A stretch of DNA of 64,000 nt from Coleophoma eucalyptorum (lineage: Eukaryota > Ascomycota > Leotiomycetes > Helotiales > Dermateaceae): NCBI GenBank assembly GCA_026120035.1, contig JALRME010000002.1, forward strand, positions 992,001-1,056,000, read 5' to 3'. A model generated the notes under the pieces. The model was not told where the DNA came from. It searched no databases and saw only the letters and a list, made by a program, of their open reading frames with translations. Positions 22,694 through 36,005 of the stretch are shown in pieces. Position 1 is the first letter of the stretch. Every line of letters begins with the position of its first letter. The position numbers and the translations under genes were made by a program.

Positions 22694-25600
22694 ATGGCGG
22701 CTGAGGTGCTCATGCAGGAGGAACTCCATAGAAATATGGAGACATCTGAGGAGGATGCTGAGTTCGAAGAGGACGATGAGCTAGGAACGCCTATGATGGG
22801 AGATAACGAAGCTGCTTACGCAGCGAACGCCCAACTACACAATGGACTAGTAGAGCAAAGCCGGGACGACGAAGGAATGGGTGACCCTGAAGACGAGGAA
22901 GATGGGGAAGATGGGAGAGAAGGCGAAGAGGGTCTTGAGGACGAAGAAGAAGAGGATGCTCTGACAGACGAGGATGCTGAGGGTGACGAAGATGAGGATG
23001 TCATTTTGGAAGGACAGGATGAAGAAGAAGATGAGGACGAGGACCCTGAAACTGCAGGTGCTGTAAAAATCATCCCAGGCCAAATGGCAGACGACGATGA
23101 AGATGCTATGTCGAGGTCCAGCGAGGAAGAAGAGGACGATTTTGCTGCCAGTGGTGGAGAGGATGAAGATAAAGATTCCACGGATGCTGAAGCGGAATTG
23201 GATTGGGAAGCAAATGCTGCTGATGAAGAGGACGAGCCAACAAATCCAAACAGGTGCATGTGAGTATTCCTTGTTATGATACCTTGTCCTGTTGTACCCT
23301 TTGTCTAACTGCGTTCTAGCTTTTGTTACCAAGATGAAGAGAACGACCCAAGTGAAGAGTTTGAGATGTATCTGACCTGTGATGTTTGTGCGGACAACTG
23401 TAAGACATTCATGCACCACGTCGACAATAGTACTGACTTGATGATAGCCCATCGGCAATGTGCCCGAGATGCAGATGCTTTAGAGGCAGGAGATGGTAAG
23501 AGTAGTCCGACCATGCCGTATCTTCAACTACTGACAGTCATCGATAGAGGCAGAGACGTGGCGGTGTCCAAGCTGCCTCACAAACAATCTCGAACCTAGA
23601 GACCAGACTGAGGATGCAGCTACTGCCGAAGGTATACTTGACTCTACAACCCGACGAGTTTCCAGCAACCGAATCGCTGGTGATCTCTTGCCATCGCAGA
23701 GAGGTGCCATAAAGCCCGACTCACATTCAGTATTTAACACCCTCATTGCTCCCGATGATCCACTGGACGGCTCTCGCTTCCTGCGTAGAAGGAAATCATC
23801 TGCAGCCGATGCTGAAGCTGATGAAGAAACCATGCTGCGGAGGCGAAACCGCGACAAAGAGGTGATATCCAATGCAAACGTGACAGAAGGTCAGATTGTG
23901 CATGAGGATGCCGCTGCCACCTTAGATGCTGCAGCTGCCATATTGACGAACGGTAGCAAGAAAGATGAGTCAATAAGTCCCCGAACCTCTAGATCGCTTC
24001 GACCCAAACCTTCACAACCTTCAGTAAGCCTGCTTGAGAAGACGACAGCAAGCATTAAGCTTGTCATCCGTCTCGATCCAGTAGAGTTGCGCCACATCCA
24101 GTCAGTTCCACCAAAGCCAAAGAAAAAGAAGGCTTCCCGCTCGAATGCAGCGGCACATAACATTGTTATGTCATCTGCACACGTCCATCATAGCTACACG
24201 CAACCATTTTATGCTCTACATGACAAAGAGATTGATGAATTTAAGTCGAAGCCATACGGTGGGATTTTGGCGGACACTGAAGCAGAAACGACAAACACGC
24301 TACCAAAGCCTGAAAACAGAAAATATTTTGATGAAGCGCGCCATAAGTCAGAAGCAGATTGGCAAGCGAATGTCACCGCTGCAGCGGCCACGGCAGTAGC
24401 TGCAGGAATGAAAAGAGCTCGCAAGGTATCTGGACCGGCAAGTCAGATCGAGTACATTGAGTTCGGAGCCAATCAGATCGATATATGGTATGCGGCTCCT
24501 TATCCAGAAGAATACAGTCGAAATAAGGCGCTTTTCATCTGCGAGTTCTGCCTCAAATATATGGAATCTCCAATGGTAGCATGGCGACACAAGACGAAAT
24601 GTCCCTGGAAACAACCCCCCGGCGATGAGATATACCGTGAGGGCAAAATCTCAATGTTTGAGGTCGATGGCCGGAAGAATCCCTTATACTGCCAAAATCT
24701 CTGCCTTCTTGCAAAGCTGTTCCTTGGGTCGAAAACTCTGTACTACGACGTGGAGCCCTTCCTTTTCTACGTTATGACAGAGTACGATGATCACGGTTAC
24801 CATTTCGTCGGTTATTTCTCTAAGGAAAAGAGAGCTAGCAGTTTAAACAACGTCTCGTGCATTCTAGTCTTGCCAATTCATCAACGCAAAGGTTATGGAC
24901 ATTTACTTATCGATTTTTCTTACCTCCTGACAAGACACGAGAAGAAGACGGGATCTCCCGAGAAGCCTCTTTCGGACATGGGACTGGTATCATATCGCAA
25001 CTACTGGAGACTTATCATGTCGTACTACCTTGGAAGGCTGAATCCAGGAGATTCAGTTCCTAGCATTCAAAAAATGGCTGACGAGACTGGCATGACACCA
25101 GATGATATAGTATCGGCTCTAGAAGCATTGGGGGCCGTTATCAGAGATCCTCTCACTGGCACTTATGCTATCAAGTTAAAGAGCGAGAGATATGATCAAG
25201 TCGTTCGGCAGCACGAGGCTAAAGCGAGGCATTATGCAAAACTCAACCCGAAGAGTTTGACCTGGACTCCATTCATTATGGGACGTGGTAATGCCTCCTA
25301 TTTTGAACTGGCACCTCCGTTGAACACCGTGGCACCACGCGAGGATGAGGAAGATCTGGCAGTCCAAGATCCACTCTCAACATCGAAGAAGCGGGACTTT
25401 GCTGAACTCAATGGTGCCAGTGATGATGTTGATCCTATAGCAAATCCGCTCGGTATGCTACCTACCAAATCAACAGACTATGTGAAATCAGAAGGATCCA
25501 CGCGCTCGGGATCAACTCTCAATGGCTCTACGAAGAAGACAGATTACTATGAAGTTGCTGCCAATATACCTGCGACCCGTTTTGAGGTTTTTCCTTCAGT

Positions 25601-26162
25601 GCCTGGAGCAAGAAAGAGCACTGTCAATCGAAATTCTGTCTCGAGAGCCCGTTCTGGTCTTGTCGCAGCTACTCCAACACCCAATCGACATTCTGGTGGT
25701 AGTGCTTCACGACGCGCAAGTTCAGATCGACCAAGTTCACGACGAAAGAGCACGGGACGTGGACCAGGCCGGTGGCCAAAGGGCTCGAAAAAGAGTGACT
25801 TTGGCAACAACAACAGTGGCCCGGGTCTCGCTCCAAGGTCCAATAAGCGAAGCAGACTCGGCCAAGAGGTTATACTTGGAGATGGGGAGGACAATGAAAA
25901 TGCTATTGAAGATGACAATGCTTCAGAAGAGGATGAGGACGCCATACTTTATGAGACACCAGATCCACGAAAGAGGAGCAATAGAAGTACAGGAAGAGGG
26001 CTCGGCAAGCCGCCCTTGGGTAAGCCAAGTGGCAAAGGGAAAGGGAAAGGCAAGCCGGGCAGTGGAGGCAAGAGCCTCCTCCTTGATGAAGATGGGGATG
26101 CAGAAATGGACGACCCCGAATTTGTTGTCGGAGATTTGGATGCGGAAGGCGAGGACGAGTAG
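22694..26162 (+). CDS. SAS3: MYST histone acetyltransferase Sas3/Mst2 (NuA3-type), with PHD-like finger
   Basis: Nuclear KAT6-family enzyme that transfers acetyl groups to histone H3 tails. Exons 22694-23259, 23320-23399, 23448-23495 and 23548-26162 give 1102 residues; introns are 60, 48 and 52 nt and all interrupt the finger. Order of parts: an acidic Asp/Glu-rich region (about 16-185); a PHD-like zinc finger starting CIFC at 188 and ending WRCPSC near 250; a linker; and the MYST domain. The MYST zinc finger is C563-x2-C with His and Cys ending at 583. The catalytic Cys is about 669 (NNVSC), the acetyl-CoA loop is HQRKGYGH just after it, and the catalytic Glu is about 703 (SPEKPLSD). The C-terminal third is Ser/Arg/Gly-rich with an AT-hook-like GRGPGRWPKG and a GKGKGKGK run. 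The PHD-like finger separates it from Esa1 and Sas2. Confidence 0.94.
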
Positions 26163-27091
26163 ATTAATTTTTTTGATACCATCAGAAGGGCTGGGGTTGG
26201 TTGAAGCGACTGGGTGTTTCAGCAGCGGTTTCAGCGATCACGCCATATGGCTTTTGCAGTGGATATAATGTATATGTACGAAATATGGAATCTACCAGGG
26301 AGCAAGCCCAGGGACGGGCAGGCGCGATTCATGGCGTTGAACTTGCATTGTTTTCTTTCCTTATATTTCAGCTCCTTATTAAAGAGGATGGGGGTTAGAG
26401 TTCAAGGCCTATGGGCCCTATAGCGTAGCATGCCCTTTTAAGGGAAGGGAAATAAGATCGTATCCTGTCCTTTTATTGGAAAGAAGAGTATTCATTCGTG
26501 GGTTTAGTCATGCATCCTGTATAATAACACCATTATTCGAGTCTTCCTGGCGAATGCCCATCAAACCAAATACAAGTCTTGGCTTGTATCGAGACTAACA
26601 TGAGTTGCAAAACAAGTATCATGAAATTCCAAAGTGTAGAAAAGACGCCCCAAAAACGGGACCAATTTAGCCACATGAATTTGTTATGCACAAGTTGACG
26701 TGAGGGGCGGACACGGAGTATTAGCACGATCGATGCCATTCTCTCCCCCTCCAAAAAAAAAACTTTTCGTCTCAAATATTTTATCTATTTCGCTTTCTTT
26801 CTACCATATATATAGGGCCCAAATTATACATCGAAGATAGGGTGGGGTGGGCACCACAAGCGCACTACTAGCCAACTTCAAGGGAAAGAAAAGAAGAAAA
26901 AAAAAGCAAAGCGCCATACAAAGAACAATACATAGTAAAAAAACAGAAAAGCAAACAATAAACATGCACACAAAACTCTTGCCGCCCTTTTCCAGGTCAA
27001 GCTCAAGGAAAGTTTTAGATTTCTGTGTTTTTCTTTAAATGAGTTATTGGAAAAGGGAGGAACTGGATGTGGTGTATGATAGTTGCTCTAT
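26163..27091. other. Convergent 3' region between SAS3 and the Egh16-like gene
   Basis: 929 bp holding the 3' ends of two convergent genes. It has A- and T-rich runs (26750-27040) and no supported gene. Confidence 0.6.
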
Positions 27092-28533
27092 CTATGCAGA
27101 GTTCTCCGCAACGAGCGCTCTCTTGGCCCACTTCAAGGCGGCGACGGGACCCTCGATGGCTCGCTTGGCGTTGGTGGCCTTCTTTCCGGCGTTGTTCTTG
27201 TTGCCCTTGGCTGCCTTGGAGGTGGTGGCGGCCTTGGCAGCGGAGGTGGTGGTGGCAGCGGCGGCGGCGGCACCGGCGCCGTTGATGTTGGCGATGGCAA
27301 GGGATTGGGTCGGGAAAGCAGTGGTGGTTACGGAGTGACCGGCCATACCTGTTGATATTGTTAGTTTGGGGATGTTTGAAATAGGGGTTGTTTTCTTGTT
27401 TTGGAGTTGACATACTTTGAGCAACATCAGCGGCCTTAAGAGCCTCGGTAGTACCCTGGTTCTGGTTGTTGGCGATGGCGACGGGGAGATCCTTCTGGTT
27501 CTGGAGGATCTGGGCCTGGACAGCAGCGAGAGATTGCGAGGTGGTGATTTGGTTGGCGGAGTTGACGTTTGGAGTGACATCTATAGAAGGATGAGGTTTC
27601 AGCACAAGATCTCTAATGATGGTTTTGTCGCGCGTGGGATGAAGCGAGCGGGAAAGGGTTAGGAATTTCAAGGCAGAGAGCTGTGCTCGTGCAAGTGATA
27701 ATAAGGCAGATAATATTGAAGTGCTATCTAACCTGTTTGTTGGACAGCGAAGCAACCGCCGAAGGGACCTGCTACGGCGTTGTTTCTGCAACGGACAGTG
27801 CAGATATTACCAGTGGAAGCTAAAGAATTTCGCGTTAAAATGCCATCTTTCGCTCAAGGATGCAGATCAGAGGGGTATCAACTTACCACCGGTGCACGCG
27901 AGGTTGGTTGGCATTTGGACAGTGATGTTGAAGTCGGTCGTCTTAGCGGAAGACAAACCATTGACACCGGGAACGTTGTTGGTGACAGTCAAGTTCTGGG
28001 AGATGATACCAGCGTTGCCTGCAGCAGAATCGTCAGAATCGCCCGTCTTCACCGGAGAAGTGTGTCACTTACTGGTCATGTCAATGTCACAGTTGTATGG
28101 TCCGGCACCATCGGCGTTGACCTGGTGGAGGGTGACGGTGACGGTTGATCCAGCCTTCACGGAAGTGACAGCCTTGGCAGCCAAAGCGGCCTCAGTGTTT
28201 TCTCCAACATCGATGTTACCGGTCAACTCAGTTCGTCCACACTCGTTGACAATGTTCTGGGTGATCTCAGAGTCACGGATGATGGTGGTATCTTGTTGGC
28301 AAGGGCTGATACCCGTGCAGTTTCTAGCGATGGAGGCATCGACTAAGCGTGGTCCCGTTAGCGCACTGTACCCCATACCCACTGTATAGATTAAACAATA
28401 TATTTTTGATTGAGGGCGTACCTTGGAAACCAACACTGGCGGGTGAGCCTGCATCTCCCTGGGCAGCGAGGATAACACCGTGGGCTGAGGCCAATGAGAC
28501 CAAGGCAGCACTGTAGAGAATGGATGAAAGCAT
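27092..28533 (-). CDS. Egh16/Gas1-like secreted protein (DUF3129-type)
   Basis: This family includes Blumeria Egh16H and Magnaporthe Gas1/Gas2, proteins expressed during appressorium formation; biochemical function is unknown. Six exons on the minus strand: 28533-28422, 28342-28073, 28018-27887, 27819-27733, 27580-27416 and 27348-27092, giving 340 residues. Residues 1-17 form a signal peptide ending ASA before HGVILAAQGD. Conserved parts follow: ARNCTGISPCQQDTTIIRD, VNECGRTEL, YNCDID, a CTVRCRNNA block and GPFGGCF. The tail is Ala/Lys-rich. Introns are 79, 54, 67, 152 and 67 nt; the 152-nt one has a weak gttaga donor. An upstream in-frame ATG (28569) would add 12 residues and spoil the signal peptide, so 28533 is preferred. 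Confidence 0.9.
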
Positions 28534-29379
28534 CTTGAAAGGCGGAAAAAGATAAATGGTGGCCGGCACGAGAATGAAGGAATGAAAAAGAGTCGGGTAT
28601 ATTAAAGATCACCTGGATCAAAAGGTGCACGAATGTAAATAAGGAAGGATGATGGAGGAATGGAAAAGGCTTGGTTGAGAGGGCGAATCTCGAGCTTTTG
28701 AGCATCTTCGCATTTGCACCGCTCCTCGTCTAGCGAGCAGCGCTGGGGAGCTTCTTTCAACGAACCACCGAGCTGTTGCCGACTCTGACAGATACTGTTG
28801 CAAAGTTGGTGGACCCCGTCGGCGATCCTGCTTAGAGGCAGTCACCAGCAGGCAGAGCGAAAGATCGCAGGTAGGGAGACTGAAAACAATCGAGAAACAG
28901 GATAGCAGGGTATCATCTCATGCTAGGCCGGTACAGAAGCATCAATTATCAGATGACAGGCCCAGGGGCGGAGCCTGAACGCTTGAGCGCTTGGGCACCG
29001 CAACATCCATGGGCATCATCTGTACTGCGCCTAGGAGGCCAGACAAGTGCGATGGGGTGAGCTTACCGCAATGGTCCAGATTAGGGTTATACTTAGAGCC
29101 AGAAAGCAGATCTGATACAGCACAGGGATGGCGGTGTACGGGCTGTAGTACCAGTTGCTGTACCTGCATGTGCCTACACCTACCTGCTTGGTACACCAGC
29201 CTACACCAGCCGTCGTCGGCTCAGTATGTTGTCGCGGGTGGTCGGTCAAGCTGCAGTGGCGAGCCAGATTGACGACGAAGACGTTTGACCCGCCGCGCCG
29301 CCAGTCTTCGCACGAATGGGACGAGAAGTTAGGATGAGTGAAACGAGCGCCAAGAGGCATGCCAAGAAGCCAGGGTAGT

Positions 29380-29436
29380 GAAGGACCAGAAAAGGACCAG
29401 AAAAGGACCTGGAAAGGACCTGGAAAAGGACCAGAA
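29380..29436 (+). repeat. Tandem repeat, 11-12 nt units
   Basis: Consecutive units of aaaggaccag and aaaggacctgg, about five copies with small changes. Non-coding on the evidence available. Confidence 0.7.
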
Positions 29437-31837
29437 TTGACTGTAGCGCTCGGAGAATTGGAATCGTTTGAAGTTGGTGGAGTTGCTTCATAAGGTAATC
29501 CGCAACTCCCTCCCCCCGTAACCCTCCCTGCCCACAAACACCTTGGGCTTAAGCGAGGCTCGCTTCGCAAGATGTATGACACCCCCCCGGCTGGATGGCA
29601 CCAGAGTTTCTTGTCGTCCTGAGTGACGAGAGCGTGGCCGAAGCAGCAGACGAAGCCTTCTGTCCGTGGAGCCCTGGCCTGTGCTGAGTACCGGTATGGC
29701 TTGCATCACGCCTATTCATGCTTGCTCAAGCTCGGGTCTGGCCGCATGATGCTCTTCCCTGCCCGCTATTGAAACGGCTGCCGTTATAGCTGCCAGTCTC
29801 CAGCCAGTCACACCTGTCAGCTCCTCCAAGGGCTCTTCTCCGAGCAGCTTAAGCTGTCGCGACATCTTACCTTTGTCACAACTGCAATGACCGGGGGAGC
29901 TCAGAACATACGATCACGTCCTAAGCTATTACGAAGAGGCTCCATTTCCCCCGTAAGGCTGCCTCGTTCATTGGCGACCCGCCGATTAACCTCAACACCT
30001 AAGCTTGAATCCACCATCTCGCTTCATCGTCTGAACAATCTTGAAACCCACTCAGTTTCCAAGTTCAAGAACGATTCAATCTTCTACTTCCTACTTTCTT
30101 TCTCGCCCCTGCTTCGCCTCTCGTGTGTGTACCATGATTCTTCTCCTAGTGGGAATAATCCACGTATTCCCGATCCAGTGTCGAGAGAGCGTCAGGAGTG
30201 GGAAGGATGCAATGATGCTACTCGGTGCAACCCAATGCGTATCGGTGGCCCTGAAGAATCGGGCAACGTGCTCTTCACGATTCTGATCTCCGGTGCAGCA
30301 ATGGATAAGTAAGGTCTGAGCCTCGTCAGTTTCATCCGTTCAAATCTCCTCCCTTGCTTGACCTTCAAATTTACCAAGCAACGCTGCCGGTCTTGTCTTT
30401 GTCACCTGAACTATAGTCGCTAACTATTATACCAGACGTTCAGGCAAAAGGTTGGACGAATGACCGCTGCCAAGTAAAGCATTTCTCCCTTTTCTAGGCT
30501 AAAACTTCTTCCACGCGTAGCTCGAGTCATCAACTTTGCTTGCCTCACTGCTCTCTGCTGTACTTCTGGCTTTGCGCCCGTAAGTAAGGCTTTCTACTGA
30601 AACCTGGCGCGCTGATGAGCTGTATTTGCACAAGAGAGCATCAAGTCTTCTCTTCCCACATTCGAGCCAAGTTGGAAACTCTTGCCTATTCCATTCTACG
30701 AAGGGGTCTTTCTCTCTGACGCTTTTCACCCGTGTTTGATGGCTGCGAGCGAGGCCTGTGTTGTGGTAACGTACCTCCCTTATTCCGATCCTACGGCACT
30801 TAAAATCATGCCACTTCCTGCATCATTTACGATCATGCCATTCTGCCATCATTTCTTTTTCGTTCGCAGAGGTTATGTTGCGACGGGCGAAAGGCTGTCT
30901 CGCTGTCTCGTTGTCTCGCTAAGCGAGGGGCGAGGAAACAAAAGGGAGGGAGGGTACCCATGTCCAGTTTGACTTTTTACTTGACTCCTGTCTCTCTCAA
31001 TAGTAACATTGAGCGCCGAGGAACATTCTATTCCGCAGAATCGAGGAACTCGATGCTTCCCTTACGCGACTTGCTGCCGCACTGAAGCATCGGTCGTCCG
31101 TGTGAAGACCACCTACTTCATATTTCACCAGTTCGGGTGCTGAGTAAGACCTCCAGTGCTTGAGATACAGACAGCGAGATATTTCCGGAACAAGTATCCC
31201 TTCATCTATAAATACACATATAGTATACGCTTATAAAATTCTAGTGCATATTTGCAAGACAATAGACGCTCGGATAATTCGCTGAGGTAGTTGTAGGTCA
31301 CCGATTTATGCCCATAGGGCGAGATTACCTGGGTCCATGAGAGCCTCCCTCCAGCGTATGTATGTTCGCAAGTATTGATATCAACCGTAGTATTTACCTC
31401 TAAACACGAGAATGGAACAACTCTTTTCATGCAAATTCGTATCCATTCTCTGCGGTCGGATCTTCTTCTTTCCGTCGATTATGTGCCCACAACCTCACAA
31501 GATGATCACCAGTCACAGAATAAGCATATATCCAACACCCGTATCATCGCCCATCGCATGTGCAAATCCCCGTTCTTGAAAGCATTTCTCTTCAAGCGTG
31601 TGCCTCCATCTAAAACATATTTAGGCACCTTTTCTAACGTGATCAGCCGGTTGACAAAAGCCAAGAGGTGGCTCCAGGATTTCCTTACACCTTTGTGAGT
31701 GTATCGTTTCAGTAGGAAAGCTTAGCACCTTCTCCCGCCAGGATCTGGAACTCAGGGACACGACTGTCATCGTTTACAAGAAACTCTCCTGATTGCGAAG
31801 CTCCAGTGTTGATTGATGGGTTTTCCTATAAGGATAC

Positions 31838-31887
31838 CCCCAAATACGTTCTCCCCAAACACATTCTCCCCAAACATGTTTTGCCCA
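31838..31887 (+). repeat. Tandem repeat, 15-nt units, three copies
   Basis: Three units each starting ccccaaa and ending near ttct, with slight divergence. The 15-nt period keeps frame in a short open frame (31813-32064), but that frame has no other sign of being a gene. Confidence 0.65.
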
Positions 31888-33421
31888 CGTCATTCCCTTT
31901 CGACTTCAATGACTACTGTTAGACGGTGTGGTCCCTCCCAAATCTTTCGATTGACTCCAGTCTCTGGTGCACTGCCCTGCTTGCCTTTGGTGGGCACTAA
32001 CCGTTCATTGCGAGAGTTCACGGTTCATTCGAGCCGTTGCAAGTTTTCTCACAGAGCAGGTTGAGTATCCGAGCCAGCACTGTAGGCGGTAAGTGCTTGT
32101 GAAAATGAAGCAAAATCGCAAGATGAGTGAATGTAATCTCAGACTGGTCGATTCGCGCTGGTGAAAGTATGCTCTCACTTTTTGGCCTCGTGCACTTCAT
32201 CTCTTTTCACGAATCTCTATCCCCACGACCTATCGCACTCTAGTGAGCGATAGCAGATGCATGTCCAGCCCCCATTCTCTACTCTTTCCAGAGAAAAAGA
32301 AGAAAAAACTTCACCCGACCAGTCTTTTTCAGCCAAGTCGTTGGGGAAAAAAAAAGGAAAAATGCGTTAGCTACGAATTCTCCTCGCGTATGCGCTTCGG
32401 GGCGCGGCAGTCCGCTTAGTGGTTGAGTACTGCGTCTACCTCTGGTTCCTACGCGATCCACGCTGGGTCTGCAACGTGCGGGGTGAGGTTGGTGCATGCT
32501 GCACCAATTTCGAAGCTATCAAGGGTGTTGGGATTGCCCACCAATGTCAGTATTTCCCCCATTCACATTGTGAATTGCTTTTTTTCTTTTTAGCAGCCAG
32601 CCTGAGTTGAGAAGAGGTGAAATTAACGGGTTTGATCTAGGCGAGCCGTCAACCGTCTATGCTCCTATGAAACCACCCTTTGTTCTAATGTATGATTGTC
32701 AGACGGAGAGCATCTTCGTCCCGGGAGTTTGCTGCAAGGAGGTACGTATACGCACGTGGAAGTCCCTGAGTTTGTTAAGGGCGGGTTCTGACATGATGCA
32801 GTTTGGCGAGGAGGTAACCTGTCGCTTCGGTAAGCGTGCACGTAGTGTCGAATATAATGGCTTAAGGGCTGTCTGGCACATGCTTGGTTGGTAGAGGCTC
32901 TCCAACTCTCAATCGTCGTTGTAATGCACCATGCTCGACCACTGGGATCGATTCGGAATTGTAGCGGTCAAGCGATATCTCTTTGCGAATCAACGGAGGT
33001 GGTATAAGGGGATATTGGCAGGTGTAGGAGGATACCTTATGCAATACCGGGTGCGTAGCAAGGATCGCGAGGACAAAAGAACTGAGTCAGGCTATAGCTT
33101 GCAGAAATTCCATTGTCGCAAAACAGACTTTCTGCATCCATAAGGAGTAACGTGTTTTGTGAGATTTGCATCCTTTGTTGCCAATTCACACTCTGGCCGG
33201 GCTATTAGTTGACTTTGCTTAGAACTGTTGGCTCCCAGCTGCTCGCTTATTCCGACTGGACAAAGGGAGTGTGCAACCAAAGAACCGCAGGGTTGAATAT
33301 GGTTGGATCACCATTGACACTTAGCATGGACATGGACAACCATTGAGTCGTTCCCCAAAGCCATGACGAACAAGCCTGAAGTCAATTCTAAACGCGTTCT
33401 GAATTCGGCCTTGATTCACGC

Positions 33422-33438
33422 CGGCTGATTAATTGCGG
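33422..33438 (+). promoter_or_regulatory. CGG-N11-CGG motif upstream of the first MFS gene
   Basis: cggctgattaattgcgg, about 400 bp before the start codon at 33837. Spaced CGG triplets are the usual target of Zn2Cys6 regulators. A related motif lies upstream of the second MFS gene. Confidence 0.3.
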
Positions 33439-33836
33439 TGGTGAGACGAGCGACGAGCAGCACTACGCGACCAGAGGGCGCAAATCGTGGGGGGACTAAG
33501 CATCCATTCACTATCCAAACCCGCAGTCGGAATTCGGGCGACAGTTAAACCCGAGTTCATCACCGAAGCTACAGCTTACACGCCGAATAAGGCTACGATG
33601 ATCGAGACAAACACCAGTCCCAGTCCAGGTGCAAGCCACAAAGCAAGAATGCCGTGTGGCCAATCACCGCGCAACGCCTCAGCTAAGACCCCTGCATGAC
33701 TCTGTCAACGCTTTGGACTTGTTCGACTACCGTGCCACTAACAAATTAACAATAAATATATATATCAACCTCTTTGGCACATGATGGAGCCGTTGTAAGA
33801 TCCAGCTTGTGAACCACCGGCACCTCTCCCAGCATC

Positions 33837-36005
33837 ATGGCCACTCAGGAAACCCATACCGTGACCGTCGAGGGCAAAGAGACTTCAGCGATGGAGCACC
33901 CAGTATCGCATCACCGAAGCGAAGTGGACGCATCAACCACCACCAGCAAGGAGACCAAGGTTGCAGAGAATGGCCTCGATGAACATGGAATTCCTGGAAG
34001 CCAAGACCCGGAAAAGCTTGCTCAAGAACACCAAGCCGAGGCCGAGGAGGAGGAGCCAGAGTATCCTCATGGCTTCAAGCTCGCCGTCATTCTTTCGGCG
34101 CTTTGTCTCGCCGTCTTCCTTGTTGCTCTGGATCAGACGATCATTTCCACTGCCATCCCAACCATAACCGATGTAGGTCCGCCCCAAGACAGGGCTAAGC
34201 GACGGGATCTGGTACTGACGTTTTGGTGTTCAAACAGCGCTTTAAGAGTATTCAAGACATTGGATGGTATGGCAGTGCATACTTGCTGACTACCACGGCA
34301 CTTCAACCTACTTTTGGTCGCATCTATTCCATATTCAGCGTGAGTCTGCTCTGCCTTGTTCAGAAGCTGTACTAATATCAGTTTCTCAGATCAAATATAC
34401 TTTCCTGACTGCCATTGCCATTTTTGAGCTTGGGTAAGCCATACTGTTCATTTCCCACTTATGGATCTCGAACTCAATGTCTACTCATTTAGGTCTCTGG
34501 TATGTGCCACTGCTCCGAGCAGCAAAGCCTTGATTGTTGGACGAGCCGTTGCTGGTATTGGAGTTGGAGGCTTGTTCTCCGGTGCTGTTGTCATCCTAGC
34601 TTATTGCTGTAAGTCACAGGAAGCGAGCCCACTCTGTTCTGCCAGAATTTTAACATTACTTTAGTACCGCTACGGAAGAGACCTGCTGCGTTTGGTTTGA
34701 TTGGAGGGTAAGCGACTATGAACGGATTTGGTTTGCAAACTTACTGATCTGTCTTTATAGAATGTGGGGTATTGCATCTGTTGCTGGCCCATTGTTAGGA
34801 GGAGTTTTCACGTATGTAACGGATAAGCTGTTCTTCTTGGTCATTGCTAACTCTGAGAAGTGACAAAGTCTCATGGCGGTGGTGTTTCTATATCAAGTAA
34901 GTGACCAGTTTTGGTCAACCCCTCTCCCCTTGCTTATACAGAACACTCTTCCTGACATGTTCATAGTCTGCCCATTGGAGCTCTCGCAATGGTAGTCATC
35001 TTCTTTTTCCTCAAGATTAACCGAGAAAACAACCCCGACAACCTATCTTTCGTAAAGAGAATCCTGCAATTAGACCTTATTGGAATGTTCCTCATCATCC
35101 CAACAATCGTCTGCTTGCTCCTCGCTCTTCAATGGGGTGGAACGACCTACCCCTGGAAATCCGCAAAGATCATCGGTCTTCTGGTAGGGGCCGGTGTCCT
35201 GGCCATCATCTTCGTTGCTTCACAGCTCTGGCTCGGCGACAAGGGTACACTTCCTCCTCGCTTCTTCAAGGACCGCAACATGCCCTTCGCCATGGCCTTT
35301 GCGTTCTTCTTCGGTGCCGGCTTCTTTGCCATCATCTACTACCTCGCCATCTATTTCCAGTCCATCCAAGGCTCTAGCGCCACCCATGCCGGTATTCAAT
35401 TACTCCCGCTCCTCATCACCACGGTCATCTCCTCCATCGTGACTGGCGGCATGATCACAGCACTGGGGCACTACACGCCTATCATGATCTTCTGCATGAT
35501 CCTCTTCTCTGTCGGCTCTGGGCTGATCGCAACCTTCGACCTCACCACCCCGTTCGGCCAATGGTTCGGATACCAGATCCTCGCCGGCGCAGGAATTGGC
35601 GTCGGCTTCCAGGGCGCCATCCTTGTCTGCCAGACTGTACTTCCCCTCAAGGATGTCCCCGTGGGCACGGCGTGTATCCAATTCTTCCAGTCCCTCGGCG
35701 GTGCGCTCTTCATTGCCGTCTCGCAGACCCTCTTCCAAACGGGACTGCTGAACGGTATCGAGAAGAATGCTCCGCAGCTCGACGCGCACCGCTTCTTGAA
35801 CAGCGGTGCGACGCAGATCCGCGAGATCTTGCAAGAGGTAGGCCGCCCGCAGGACTTGGATGCCGTCTTGCAGGCGTATGTCGACGGCTTGACGCATACG
35901 TACTGGATCACAACTGCTTGTGCGATTGCCGCGCTGATTTGCTCGTGTTTCTTGCAGTGGCGGAGTGTTAAGGGTGACAGCGCTGGGGCGAAGGCGATAG
36001 GGTGA
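33837..36005 (+). CDS. MFS transporter, DHA2-type with about 14 membrane segments
   Basis: Likely proton-driven efflux pump in a cell membrane; the substrate cannot be told from sequence. Eight exons: 33837-34172, 34238-34339, 34390-34433, 34493-34608, 34665-34707, 34761-34811, 34861-34896 and 34967-36005, giving 588 residues. All seven introns have GT..AG ends and every join keeps the frame. The first 80 residues are hydrophilic and Glu-rich, then the first membrane helix carries the LDQTI motif near 99-102. Later come the [12 protein letters not shown] block, [10 protein letters not shown] (motif A position), GRAVAGIG, and [25 protein letters not shown] (antiporter motif C). The C-terminus is short and hydrophilic. 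It lies tail to tail with another MFS gene 423 bp away. Confidence 0.92.

Larger units (their letters stand above)
28534..33836. other. Long divergent intergenic region (5.3 kb), no supported gene
   Basis: Lies between the starts of the Egh16-like gene and the first MFS gene. It contains short tandem repeats (29380-29436 and 31838-31887). A C/T-rich stretch at about 29890-30140 resembles a fungal 5' leader without a convincing ORF after it. A CGG-N11-CGG motif lies at 33422-33438. ORFs up to 183 codons (29031-29582, minus) carry no recognisable domain. The right end should hold the MFS promoter. Confidence 0.5.

Noticed and set aside
22816..23259. 147-codon Ser-rich ORF opposite SAS3 exon 1
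   Set aside because: It is the mirror of the acidic GAA/GAT codons of Sas3, not a gene.
29031..29582. 183-codon minus-strand ORF
   Set aside because: Runs through a tandem repeat and has no domain; considered random.
32380..32480. tRNA-like A-box (cttagtggttgag) with a B-box-like ggttcctac
   Set aside because: The B-box deviates at key positions and no cloverleaf or acceptor stem could be built.
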